Shown here: positions 9,545 through 20,661 of the stretch, in pieces
Layout of the letters: each line of letters begins with the position of its first letter
Numbering within the stretch: the stretch's first letter is position 1
From: Steromphala cineraria
Lineage: Eukaryota > Mollusca > Gastropoda > Trochida > Trochidae
Assembly: GCA_916613615.1 (NCBI GenBank)
Contig: OU744727.1
Coordinates: 17,926,093-17,990,092 of the forward strand
Direction of reading: 5' to 3'
Length of the DNA stretch: 64,000 nucleotides
Notes under the pieces: generated by a model
Databases searched by the model: none
Told to the model about the DNA's origin: nothing
The model's input: the letters and a program-made list of their open reading frames with translations, nothing else
Program-made: the position numbers and the translations under genes

Positions 9545-10280
9545 CATCTGAACTTTGTAGGTACAAGTAAGTTGTATATCTAGGAACAAACAGTTGTGAT
9601 CACCGGTTAAGAGCTTTAAAGCAATACGTTCTGTCATTATATTTGTTACAAATTTATCAATATCTTGAGTAATGTTATAGAGCTGGTGAAATGTGCTGTC
9701 AGCAATATTATTTCAAACTGACCATTTAACTATTAATTCTTAAAATCCATTCAGTTTTTCATTTTGGGGTTGTATGTAAGGCATCCTTTACCCCTAAATT
9801 TTATTTCAAACCGAGCTTGCGCATTTGAAACAAAAATATAACTGTGTATTGAAAGTTATTCAACTTTAATTCTCAACTTTGATAAAACTATAAAGTTTCT
9901 AGGTATTGAAGTTATGATAGAGATTACAATGTTATGATATATAATTTATGTGCAATCACTCAACTTCTTTACAAAATGTGTTAATGCTAGTATCCAAATA
10001 AACAGTGAAACTGATCTGTATATATTGTAATAACAATTTTTGGGAAGAGTAAAGCACATAAAGCAACATATTTATCAACAACTAAATTGTTTATAAAATG
10101 TGCTCCCTTCAGCAATACCCATATGTTCACATATAGGAAAGAACTTGTCAGACACCCGCTCGTCTATTACTGAGATTTGTTTAAGAATTAAACAAAGCTA
10201 TCAAAAAAGTTCTCAAAGTTAAGAAGAGATTGTTTTCCAAATATTTACTCCCTTAGACTATACAAGAACTAAAGTACAGA
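9545..10280. other. No gene seen
   Basis: AT-rich non-coding sequence closely matched by copy B (from 37640). I found no conserved reading frame, splice pair or repeat boundary. Confidence 0.5.
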
Positions 10281-10365
10281 GACGGCAGGTGTGCCAGCTG
10301 CAGTTGGGGAGGATAATTAAAGATGTGGGTGTCAGTAGATAGGCATTTAGCGATGCTGTAGGTTG
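10281..10365 (+). repeat. Dispersed module, diverged third unit
   Basis: It contains ACGGCAGGTGTGCCAGC, then GGATAATTAA and a GTGTCAGTAG stretch in the same order as units 1 and 2, but shorter and more diverged. The partner in copy B is at about 38378-38462. Confidence 0.4.
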
Positions 10366-12067
10366 CTAATGTATATGCTGTTTTTAGAATCCTTTCAAAT
10401 CATCTCTCCTCGGATTCTCAAACGAATCTGTGCACATGATGACAGTGCTTTTAGTTGTTTTAAATGCGGAAATTTTTTCGAGAAATACAGTGACAATAGA
10501 ATTCTATTTATAGTGCTGTACAAGGACATATCAAACTACTGAATGGCTTGTCAAAAAGGGATTTGTACGTTGAGAAACGAATGTTGAGGGTCTGTATTCC
10601 ATGAGAATTTTATGAAATATATAATATAATATAAATATATAATTAAAGCATGCATTACTTAAAATTTAGCAATACTTCCAAATGAGAAATACACAATCCA
10701 GATATTGGTGGACCACAGGTGGTTTGGTTCTAATTAGTAAGAACATTCAAAGTAGTGGGTGTTTTGTAAAGTGGCAACAACATCACCATTCAGAATCACG
10801 AAGCTTTAAGTGAATTCTTATCTTGATTAACAACACTTTAGGGATCATCTTACGACTCTTCAATAACAGTTCTTAAGAATAAAAGTTCTAACAAATAACT
10901 ACAAATGTAGCGTTTTTCGAAACGTTTTATTTACCGTTCATTGCCTAGTCTTCTCAAGGCACTTCGATTGAAAATCAACATCTATTTTGAGGTCCGTGCT
11001 TATTTCTTCGCACTCTCTTTTAAATGAAAACAGACAGAGGGTATGTATGCTTCTATTGTATAACAAACATGAAATGTTCAAAATTTCAACAATAACAAAC
11101 TCAAACGTAGCACATACAATGTAGTAGTGAAACATTATAAAAATCTATAAATTGTAACCAAAAAGGAAGATGTTTAAGTTTTTATGATCCTGTGCATGTT
11201 TATGAAGAAGGTCTGAACTAAGTAAAAAACGTAATTTCTTTGGTTTTCCTTTCTTTAATCAACGAGACCAAATATACTCTGTTCACATTCTTCTAAAATA
11301 TCTGTTAAAACACAAATCTTAACATGTCAAGACCAATATTATTAACTTAATGTAGTATAATCGACCAGATAACAAATTGACAATGATACACTTATGATAT
11401 CTAAAAAAACAAACTTATTGAATCTTTAGGAATCATGTTTATTTGAAAAAGATTTAGTTTGTCGATGTCTGAGGTAATGAAATAAGTGGACATTCTTTAT
11501 TATTACCAATTTTAAATAGTTTAGCTGAAAAAAAAACCTTAATTAATATACCGGTAATTATAGTTACTTGTAGTGAGATGAGATTGAGGTACAGTTCAAA
11601 TAATTTTCTAATTGATTATATTATTGAATATCACAGTTTCAAACTGTACATTTTCAAGTGGTGGGTTCATAAATGCAAACAATTTTTTTGTTTTCTAATC
11701 GACCAATACAAAAATACATCCTTTTAAAAGACACATACATTTTGTTTTGTATCTCAAAACAAATTTTTATAGAGATCAATATATAAATTGGAAAACATCT
11801 TGATAAACACAATGAAAGCAACCTGAAATTTGATTATATTACTGTATCTTTACATGAAAATCAGAACACGTCAGAAAATGTCCAAATTATCCACATATAG
11901 TTTCGGATCACAACTGGATTTAACTTGTCAACATGATTTGAAGCCCCCTGGTGTTTTTTTTTGTAGGATTTCAAAACCAATTTTTCAAGAAATGAGATCA
12001 TATAATTCCTCATTTTTACAAAACAAAATATTTATACTCCCCCCCCCCCCCACCCCCAAAAAAAGGC
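10365..12067. other. No gene seen; copy-specific 80-90-bp deletion in copy B
   Basis: Non-coding AT-rich sequence. About 83 bp after 10900 ('acaaatgtagcgttt...') is missing from copy B near 38993, with short microhomology ('cta') at the junction. The open frame at 10938-11135 (-) overlaps that variable block and is not supported. A C-run at about 12042-12057 is length-variable between copies. Confidence 0.5.
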
Positions 12068-12207
12068 GACACACGTGTCTACATTATTAAAAATAATTAG
12101 GAACAAATTGATAGACAGCAGGTGTTCGTCTTGCAATGAGGGAAGATAATTGCATCTGTAACTATCAACGTTGTTAGTTAACTAGATCGCAGTGAATATT
12201 CATTCGA
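12068..12207 (+). repeat. Dispersed ~140-bp module, unit 2
   Basis: GACACACGTGTCTACATT, GACAGCAGGTG (12114), GGAAGATAATTGC and AGTTAACTAGATCGCAGTG match unit 1 block by block. The copy B partner lies at about 40084-40226. Confidence 0.6.
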
Positions 12208-14315
12208 TTTTTTGGGATTTATTTGAAATCTTAATATGCAACACCTTTAGGATCACAAGATAAGTATTTATCATCGATTTTTAAACTGAAGTCAACACCT
12301 GTAAATTGTTGATTCAGAATAACTGCTTCACTTATTATAAGCTTTCTTTAGCGAATGCAGCATTACTTACATTTCGTTTATGAACTTGAAATAAAAAAAG
12401 TAAGTTGCAATTAAAACAAGTTCTGTACCTCCAAATAATATTACTGAGATAAACAAACGTTGTTTGACATGATTACTATAAATGATTTCGACAAACAATA
12501 ATTGATACGATACCTTTACTACTCTTTATTTATAATTGTTGATCATGGCAAAACACATGTTGAACATAAAACTTAGATCATTATGATAATAAGACTAAAA
12601 TGTTTATTATTGATATCATCAATTTCATAGAGTTACGATCTTACTTGTAAGTCTCCTTATCGGCTAATGATTGCAACGGCAGCTACAATACACCGGGGCA
12701 GTGTGTAAAGTCATTTGTCACAGCTGCATATCTGCTGGCCACCTTCTGACCGTTGATGAGTGGAAACCCAAAATTAAACGTTTCTGTGGATATAAATACT
12801 ATCGATATCGATCTGTTCCCTGTTCAATAAAGGCTTATGATATGTTGGTACAAAAATATCTACTGAAAGGCTGCTTTGATTTACATTGTACATGAAATTA
12901 CGTATAATAGAGACGTGTACACAAAGAGAAAACTGTCTAGGTTTGTCACATATATTCATCATAAAAATAAGAAAGAGGACGTCATGATGAAATAATATTC
13001 TAAATTGATATATATTTAATGATTCAACAGATTACATATGAATAAAAAGTATAGGGAGACAGCCATGTTTTTTTTGGTATCCTCTGAACCTCATTGTGTT
13101 GCAATGAAAATATGGCATGTTGCTCTTTAAAGCGTTGTAGTTTTGTAAACAATAATTACGTTTAGTTTGATTTCTTATAATATGTTATTGCTTCCATACC
13201 ATGCTTAGCAAAATGTTGTATTAGTTTCTTTCAAAACGTTAGTAGTCTATTATCTGTAAACCAAAATACTGAAATTTAACCAAAACATATCGTATGTGAA
13301 GTGCATATTAAGATCAGGCTTCCAGCAGATCCTTTTTTCTGAAGATTGGATTAAATTATTAAAATCTTAATAGGGATCAAATTGTTAAGAAATAATTCCC
13401 TTTGGGGGAATAAAACAGCTAACAAAGAAAACAAAAGGAATCATATTACCATGGTATGTTAAAAACTTTGTTCAACAAATCAAGGATCAAATACATTTAA
13501 GAAAAAGTTTCACCTTAGGCCAAACAAAAACATTCGATTGAAAATTGAAAAATCATAAATGCATGCCCATGAGGATAAAATCTTCCCATGAGAGATCATA
13601 TGGATTTGAAATGTTTCAAAATATTAGCTTTAGCTTATTTTATCAAATATGAAATCGTACAACTGATTTGTAACGATCTACCAAAAACAATTAACAAGAA
13701 AATAATTAATAAAAATACACTTTGGTATTCTACATTGGCATTTTAAGTATAAAGTCAAAATCTACAATCACATTCAGACGGTTATAACCAAAGGTAGAAC
13801 TGAAACAACTAGCCCCAAGATAAACAATTGGACTTATTTGTTGTTATAACCACGTCACTGGTTCATCTAAGTGTTGGATAAACTTTTCAATGTGCACTGA
13901 AATTGTAGTGCTTTGGCCTTAACAGTAACGCCAGTGGGCACTGATATTCCACTGCTTTGGTATTAACGGGTTTACTGGTACATTTAATTATTATTGCTGC
14001 TGTATTCGGTATAACCACATGATACATCAAGTAGGTTTAACAGTCACAAAGCAACACTTGAGTTGCCACTGGTAAAATAAATCAAATACATAGATTACAA
14101 AGCCTTGGGACTGACTCTGTAATCTTCTGTACAATGTAGCTTATTCCTTCGTAAGATTTGTAAGTATGACCATTATTAAAACAGTGAATAGGTCACCCGT
14201 GAATAATGTTCAAGACTTTTCTAACACTAAATTTTCTTAAACATTTATGCTTTTCTTTAAAACATGAAGTTTAGTGGCACGTCTTTTTTCAAGCCACATT
14301 CCTCTCAATACAAAG
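12207..14315. other. No gene supported
   Basis: It includes an open frame at 12671-12895 (+) present in both copies. Most differences between copies change the amino acid and the copy B frame shifts before the end, so constraint is not shown. The rest is AT-rich sequence without splice pairs that I could recognise. Confidence 0.45.
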
Positions 14316-14631
14316 AAGACTGTTAGAAAAGTTAAATTGCCATCCATCAAAATGAAAATAAAAAATCCATGAACCTCAAAAAGCTATCGACGCTAGACCC
14401 AAGTATTATTGAGTCCATTGCAGACGGACATGTCGAATTTCTTCTGAGCAATAAATCAGCACTTTTATATAGATGGAGTGAATAACGGTTCAGGAAATCC
14501 TTGGCACCATTGCTTGTGAAAGCAGTCGTAACTTTTACCAATCTACTCAAGGCTAGGCTAAATAAAACTAGTGCTAAGGGATACAAGATATTTACTGACC
14601 TCCGTTTAGAGAACATCAATTCTCTACCATG
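14316..14631 (+). pseudogene. Exon-like segment with strong donor, disabled (copy A)
   Basis: The plus strand reads as coding up to a strong 5' splice site, CCATG|GTGAGT, after 14631. Upstream, a KTVRKVKLPSIK-type frame runs to a stop at about 14370. One base off, a frame opens at ATG 14369-14371 (MNLKKLSTLDPSIIESI...), stops at TAA 14483-14485, and then continues open in the same frame (RFRKSLAPLLVKAVV...) to the donor. The same frame break and TAA occur in copy B (42360-42675), so the damage predates the duplication, or the first part is a genuine short C-terminus. The 3' part (LLKARLN..KGYKIF) recalls a death-fold/CARD helix pair, but too weakly to assign. On the other strand, 14347-14619 is open for 90 codons in both copies with a hydrophobic N-terminal segment. 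I prefer the plus-strand reading because of the splice site. Confidence 0.4.
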
Positions 14632-14794
14632 GTGAGTGTGGGAAAATCAATAAGTTGGAGGTTCTTTTCTCTAGAGGTAGTGTAGATGTGATCATATTTC
14701 ATCCTCTGCTGTCAACTACATAATTACGTTCTTTACGAAGATTGTAATGTTAGACTAATGAGTGATTTTGTTCTGTTAACATCAGTAAAAGCTT

Positions 14795-15090
14795 TTATTT
14801 CCCATATGGTTGGAAATAAGTGGTGACGTATTTTCAATATGAGCACTAGTGCACATATCACTTCGTCTGTGATGTCATAACACCATTGTTCGTGACGTCA
14901 CCGTAGCCGGCCCCCGCAATGGAAGCGGCACGTTTCTTGGTTATTTCTTAGATGGTAAATGGAATAGAATCGGTTAAAAAGAAATTATTACCCTCGGAAG
15001 TGTGTCATATGACTTTTACGAAACTCAGAAATTCACACTCGTTTCGTAAAAGTCATTTGACATACATCCTTGGGTAATAATCTCTATGTA
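14795..15090. mobile_element. Foldback-type insertion, copy A only
   Basis: Copy B joins the flanks near 42840 without this block. Inside are 39-bp inverted arms at 14986-15024 and 15041-15079 around a 16-bp loop (arm ends TTTTACGAAAC / GTTTCGTAAAA, a few mismatches). A CRE palindrome TGACGTCA lies at 14893-14900. No ORF and no clear target duplication, so the element class is open. Confidence 0.5.
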
Positions 15091-15955
15091 TGAATTTTTT
15101 TTAATCAGTTTTCTGTCGATTTTCGATTAAATTCATATTTTTTTTATCTCAATAAGACGTGTATGTTATAGATGATTTCAAATAATTCATTCTCTACGTG
15201 AACAATACTTTTGCATAGCTATTAAATCTCTAACTAAAATCTATCTGAAATGTTTTTCTCGTCTAAAATATAGATGACATATTGTTGTATATTTTATTGA
15301 CAAATATTGTAAATTTAAAGGGTAAATGAAAACAGAATTTTAGAAAACCTTCATGAATTATGTAATACTCATCTATCCACCACTAAGCCCTCACCCTAAA
15401 AAAACTGATATGTTCGCTTAACTACACAAAACAAGATTTGGTATAAGATCGTACCTGGGAGGCTTGTAAAGATATATGACAGCCTGTTTCCGTGTTCTTT
15501 TAGTATCTAAGAGTTGGATGTATCCATTATCTTTACGCCTCATAGCAGTATTGGAACTTTCGAATTTACTTTAATTCTGAAACATGTCATCCTAACTAAA
15601 CCTACCGACAAGACATTTAAAACGTCTGTTTGTTAAAAGTTGTCTGTTAGACATTTCCTTAGACACTCTCGTTATCTGTTTTTCTTTCAAATGAGAAACA
15701 CATTAGTGCAATTGTCGACAACACAATGGATACATGTAAAGGTGAAGGCTAGGAAAGTAAGATGCAGTAGGTAATTTCTTGGAGGTATTGACGTCAGGAG
15801 ACGTAAATGTGATGGTAACTGAATACATGGTAATTGATAATATAGGTGAGTAAAATATATAAATACAGCAAGCTGTTCATACGTCAACAATCAGCTACAT
15901 TCAGTTAGATACAAATTGTTTGCATGAATGATAGGCAATGAAATAAAGGGAATCG
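15091..15955. other. No gene seen
   Basis: Sequence shared with copy B (about 42841-43690), AT-rich. A short open frame at 15687-15890 (-) has no support. 'gtaagatgcagtag' and 'ataggtgagtaaa' resemble isolated splice signals only. Confidence 0.45.
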
Positions 15956-16150
15956 TTTATGGTAAAACTAGGGTTTTGTGTGACCTTGAAAACAAAACCT
16001 GCTGACAACGTTCAAACATGGGAAAACTTCCGAGAAGTTCCTCGACAAGGAATATTCTTTGAAGCTTTGTGTACTCTGTGGTCCTTTACACGTTTGGTTC
16101 AAATTTTTCTGTCAAGCTACAGTCTTCCAACGTCAGTTCACAATTAAAGG
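15956..16150 (+). other. Possible exon ending at a donor that is intact only in copy B
   Basis: Two overlapping plus-strand frames are open here: one from ATG 15959 (62 codons, stop inside the last codons) and another containing KHGKTSEKFLDKEYS and ending in phase with the donor. In copy B the segment ends in a perfect donor, TTAAAG|GTAAGT (about 43874-43885). In copy A an insertion after GTAA turns this into GTAAAT. Copy B has a 14-bp deletion inside the segment. The true reading frame is uncertain. Confidence 0.3.
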
Positions 16151-16153
16151 TAA

Positions 16154-16344
16154 ATAAATAAATGTCAATTTGTTATCCGTGTATCTGATTCGCTGAACAC
16201 TGTAACAGAAATTCAGTTCATACCTGCATAAACTTAATTTCGTGACGTCACATCACATTTAGCTACGCGGATTTACACAGTTTGCACAGCGGTTTTTAAG
16301 TTTATACCTCCATGAACTTAATAAATTTTGAAGTCAATTCTTAA
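16154..16344. mobile_element. 191-bp insertion in copy A splitting a splice donor
   Basis: Copy B reads 'aaaggtaagtaattccc' where copy A has 'aaaggtaa' + 191 bp + 'gtaattccc', with a TAA (or GTAA-like) repeat at the borders. It contains two direct repeats of a 20-base pattern (ATACCTGCATAAACTTAAT-like, near 16220 and 16298) and a TGACGTCA palindrome at 16243-16250. No inverted ends were found, so the class is unknown. Confidence 0.5.
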
Positions 16345-19300
16345 GTAATTCCCTAGCAATTATGAGTTTGAGCCTTTCACATAAAACATCCATGGGTGAT
16401 ATATCGTAGTGATGATCATCAGAATAATAAAATGAGAAGAGTAAATATGTTTTAAAAAGAACTGTTGGTATCTTGGTTTTGTGTATGTGCTCGATACACC
16501 GTATAGCTTTTTACTACTTTAAGGCTATGTTCATTCATGCCACTCTTATTTGTGAAAGTTGTTTTAAAGATGTATACCATGAAAAGAACAGAAGTGACCT
16601 TGACAACATCTGTACACCATGTTAAATAAAATGTCCTTCATAAATTTCAAAATAATCATAAGCATGTTGAAATTGAGCATGATTAATCAAAACGTCATCC
16701 GTACGATCAACTTTATCTTTTTCTTGTTTTAACTTCACAAACGTTATATAATTGATACATCTACAATTCTCCTGACAAAGAGGCAAGAACTAGCTCTGAC
16801 AGACCCTTTTTGAATGCAGATAGAAAAATCTTTCCAAAATGTATCTGTCTGCTATGCCGTTTGCATTTTATGATAATTTTATGCTTTACTTTCAGTTGAT
16901 AAACTAATAAAAGAAAAAAAACAATCGTATTTCGTATTTGAACTACTGTCATTTCAGAGTAAAATGAAGTCTTGTTGACTTGATGAAATGCTCAGGGGAA
17001 ATTACTTCTAGGACGCGTTCAATACCTTTTTGCACTCTTCAGATATCTAAATTAGTCGTTGTCAGACTAGTTGACATGTACAATGTACAATACCAATACC
17101 TAGGGGGGATTGTAGTTTGACATAACCATTTTGCCGTTACAGAAAAGTTCATTAACTATGTGAGATAACACTAGTAACCATTGAAAATAGAGAATAGTAT
17201 TTGGCTGTTTCCTACTATCTCTTTTTCAGGTAGATTGTCTAGAAACTTTATCAACAACTGTCACGTTGCCATGTATCTTTAACAATCAGCAAAATTATAT
17301 CAACAATTTGAAATATCCATTATTCATGTATACCGGAACAATAGTACCATATAACAGAGTGAAGTGTTTCCTTAGGACTATACGTGTGAAGGTGATATTG
17401 TATATAGTATAGCATAGTTATTTGTTATACAAAGTAGAAAGTATGTTTCAAATATTGAACGGAATATGAACGAAGTGTCTTGAAACTGTCATATATAAGT
17501 TTGTATATACTTTTTAATCTAAGCCAATTTTTATTTTTGAAGGAACCTCAAATCTGTTGAAAATTTAAACCAAGAATGTATCAAATAATAAAAATGATTA
17601 AATTTCGTCAGAGGGGGGGGGGTTCGAATATGTTTTGATATTTATCTGCAATCTCCATGGCTGCTTGATATTCCAAAAGTTCGTATAATCTTCAATCTCG
17701 TTCTCGTCAAAACTTTGGTATGATGTTTGATCATGATGGGAAAAAAAAGACAATTAGTTGTGTTTATAGAAATTATTGGTAGAACAATGGTAAACAGTTT
17801 TTGAAATTTTTAGAATTGAATATTTGAGACTATTTTATAGTTTTATTCAAAATTATGAATTTACCGCACCATCTATAATTATAGATATTGCTATTTTCGT
17901 TTATTTACTTAAGATTAACCTATGCAACTTTTTTTATCTCTTTGGAAAGAATTTGGAGACAACCACTCAATTTCCGTTGTTAAACCTCTACTTTCCCTTG
18001 GGAAATTACAAATAAGCTCCACCCTACCCCTCATAATTAAGAAAAGACTTTGACAAACCAAGTGGCACATACAGAGTATTGCGGTTGTATGAGAATTATA
18101 CCAAAACCACTTGTTTCATTTCCTTTTTGTTAACCTTCGATTAAGATAAAACTTATGGCACACTCAATAGTTCAATCAGACAGTCAGAATATCTAAAGGC
18201 TTAATTCAATTTTGGTATAAAAAAGAGTTGATATTTAGTTGATATGGCGATGTTTACTGTAATGATTGCACAGTGGAACCCTCTGGTAAATGCATGTTTT
18301 CCTCTCCAACAAATTCTTAAAATTGTTAGTATTGAAATGGAATATTTACATCATTGGAAATAGAAAAGCTGATAGATAGTATTTGGTGACACAAAAGCAT
18401 AAATTATACACAAAGTTGTCTTTATTACACTTATGTTATAATAATGTATTATATCTCATATATTATATATAAGATCAGTTCTTATTAGTGAGAATATATT
18501 TTTTTACACAACCGTTTATGGGCCCCTTCAAAATTATATTAATGAAATTTGTAGTACTACGATGTTTCACCTGATGGTTCGAAGCATGAAGTTATTTATT
18601 ATATTTATATGGAAGCACGAGACTCGAAACAAATGTAATGAGCATGTGCACGTTGTGCAGTGCGTGAAGATACGGGTACTTTCCAACGAGTTTTCGCAAG
18701 TCGTCAATTTTTTTAATTAACCATATCTCTTCATATCATGCAAATTGTTATTTATGAACTCTCTGTTGACTTTGTCTTAGACGAAAACATCCATATTATA
18801 AACAGGTTATACCAAAATGATTAAAGTGTCGACAGTAATAACCCTACATACAAATCCTGTTTAAAGAACAGTTTGTCATGGTTTTACGTGAATACCAAAC
18901 ACATTCTAATTCATTCAAATAAACTTGAATTGTCAGCAGTATTTTGTTTGACACAGCTGAAATATTTCATAAAGTTGCTGTTGCTTCTCAAGTCTTATTG
19001 ATCGATTGAAGAAAAGGGGTTTACCGAAAAAATCTTATAAATATTACTAAAATGCATTTTTATCACAGCATGTTATCCCCCTTATCAACCACAAAGTCCT
19101 CACCCTAAAAACCTATGTGCAGTTTAATACGAAATTAAAGAAACGTTTGGTGTGAAGTTGCACCTTGGAGGCTTGTAAAAGATGTGTGATAGTCTGTTTC
19201 CGTCTTCTGTGGGCATTTAAGTGTCGATTTGTCCATTATCGTAATGCCTCATAGCAATATTGTATTTTCTGAATCAAATTTCTTTCTAAATATTATCTTT

Positions 19301-19423
19301 CTTATCTTAACCCAACCTACTTACATGTATACATTGAATGACATCTAAAAAGTTTCATTTTTAAAAATAAAACCTTATTAATATTTCCCTAAAGGTTATT
19401 AGTATCCGTCGTATTATGTTGAG
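16345..19423. other. No gene seen
   Basis: Long AT-rich stretch matched by copy B (about 43880-47110), with a private ~200-bp block in copy B at about 45070-45280. A G-run at about 17610 is extended in copy B (45319-45334). Open frames at 16761-16952 (-) and 17824-18015 (+) lack conservation or splice support. Confidence 0.5.
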
Positions 19424-19524
19424 GATAACATACAAGTAACCGTCCATTCGTGAACAAGAATGTAAGAGCCGTGAAGCGGCGAGTTCATTGTTTTTCTCGG
19501 ATGGACGGTTACGCGTATGTTATC
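19424..19524. repeat. Imperfect palindrome, 24-bp arms (copy A)
   Basis: The arms are 19424-19447 (GATAACATAC..GTAACCGTCCAT) and 19501-19524, pairing at 22 of 24 positions. A nested GCCG..CGGC hairpin lies in the middle. In copy B (47120-47143 and 47197-47220) the arms have extra mismatches that are not compensated, so the fold is not being maintained there. Confidence 0.7.
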
Positions 19525-19651
19525 TGACTTAAAATACAGCCTTGGTTTTTATACAACATTGGTATTATGTGATAAACACCCCAATTAAATGGAACTTCAA
19601 TCAAACAAGAGGTTTGATAAATTTTCCTTAAAGGCCTTTGAGATGCGCAAA

Positions 19652-19772
19652 CCAGTACATTCGTAATGCACGTGTAAACTGTTTAAAACTTACCCGTCGC
19701 AACGACCGTGCCAGAACATTCTTAATGCACGTGCGACCCAACTAAAGAGCCAGTACATTCTTAATGCACGTG
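19652..19772 (+). promoter_or_regulatory. Triple 23-bp repeat containing CACGTG (copy A)
   Basis: Three copies of CCAGTACATTCTTAATGCACG-TG at 19652-19674, 19711-19733 and 19750-19772 (spacing 59 and 39 bp), each holding the CACGTG E-box palindrome inside TGCACGTG. They lie 37 bp upstream of a TATA box. All three are retained in copy B (47348-47370, 47407-47429, 47446-47468). CACGTG is bound by Myc/Max/USF-type bHLH factors and ACGTG is the HIF core; which applies here is unknown. Confidence 0.6.
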
Positions 19773-19808
19773 CAAATGGTTCTAGACGAGAGATTATTTT
19801 GGGTTTGG

Positions 19809-19816
19809 TATAAAAG
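19809..19816 (+). promoter_or_regulatory. TATA box (copy A)
   Basis: TATAAAAG follows the E-box repeats, with transcription expected about 30 bp downstream (near 19840), ahead of the exon-like segments ending at 20113, 20357 and 20940. Copy B has TATAAAGG at 47506-47513. The position relative to upstream repeats and downstream splice donors makes a real core promoter plausible. Confidence 0.5.
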
Positions 19817-19839
19817 GGACCTTATAATTGTTATACCTT

Positions 19840-20357
19840 GACATTATGTGCGGTAATTTGGTGTTTCTGGAGGGACAAAAGGTCCAAGTATCCTCAATTT
19901 AATGATATTTCATCAGACGATGATGTTTCAACACAAGCCACACAGAAAGGGAAGAATTGTTTTTATGCACATGTACGATGAAGACTAAATTATTTCATCA
20001 AATGACGACCGAATCTCATCTCAGCGCAGGTTCCAAATGAATTTGAAGGATCTAGTAAGCAACGGACGGTTTGCTATGCCAACAAGTGAAACCAAAATTA
20101 CCTGTTAAAGACGGTAAGTTTTGTTTCTATCCACTATCCTGATGGTTAACATTAGTGTGTTATTTGTATTTTTAGTGTTTTATTTGGTAGATGTGAATAA
20201 GTCTCGTTACAAGAAAGTGATTCTAACTTATTTTTATTTGCAGGCTCAAATTATCCTAATTCTCATTTTTTTAACATATATTTGGAATATTATTGGGAAC
20301 GAACTACAGGAACGGAGTCATTCTACTTTTGTTAAATGTTAAATCAAATTCAACAAG
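19840..20357 (+). pseudogene. Exon-like segments a and b of an unknown gene (copy A)
   Basis: Segment a ends at 20113 in a strong donor, AAGACG|GTAAGT. Segment b starts after TTATTTGCAG (AG at 20242-20243), spans 20244-20357 and ends CAACAAG|GTTAGT. Joined, a frame ...KPKLPVKD-GSNYPNSHFF... passes through, followed by an in-frame TAA and then MLNQIQQ, which joins in phase to the next segment at 20415. Both splice signals and the TAA exist in copy B as well. I do not recognise the protein, and the stop suggests a decayed gene. No convincing initiator ATG was found in segment a. Confidence 0.35.
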
Positions 20358-20414
20358 GTTAGTGCAGGGTCATTTTCTGAACAAGAGTTTATAATAATTG
20401 TGTTTGTTTTCCAG

Positions 20415-20645
20415 ATTATCCAAGAGCAGAACGGGTACAATGGGCTGTTTCAACATGCAAAAACTGGGCCGAAGTCGAAAAACGAATGTCATGAACGGAG
20501 ATGTTCTTTCAAGGAAAAATTAAAAGAAAATACTACAGAGGAGAAGAATATCATTCTCAGGAGATTCATCGGAAAAGTGAACGATAGGATTACTCGGAAT
20601 TTTGACATCGATAACTGTGTGAAATGTTGTTGGATGGAATATCTC
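20415..20645 (+). pseudogene. Exon-like segment c of the same unknown gene (copy A)
   Basis: It follows GTTTTCCAG (AG 20413-20414). In phase with segment b it reads DYPRAERVQWAVSTCKNW. Copy A then lacks 5 bases that copy B has (GAAAAACTCTACGAATG at about 48168-48184), which shifts the frame. Copy B instead lacks a base a little further on, in the AAGGAAAATTAAAAG stretch. Each copy is therefore broken at a different place, so the frame was probably open when the duplication arose. The segment-b intron (20358-20414) is only 57 bp. Confidence 0.35.
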
Positions 20646-20661
20646 AAGATACCAATATTAG

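Noticed and set aside
12040..12060. C-run and the G-runs at 17610, 29926 and 45319 as functional G-quadruplex elements
   Set aside because: Single homopolymer tracts that vary in length between copies. Simple slippage explains them.
12671..12895. 74-codon ORF shared by both copies
   Set aside because: Most changes between copies alter amino acids and copy B shifts frame near the end. The shared frame follows from the duplication.
17609..17630. GGTTCGAAT as a tRNA B box
   Set aside because: No matching A box or cloverleaf arms were found around it.
19652..19772. Three short repeats as a CRISPR-like array
   Set aside because: Eukaryotic context, only three units, unequal spacing and no cas genes. 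They sit upstream of a TATA box.
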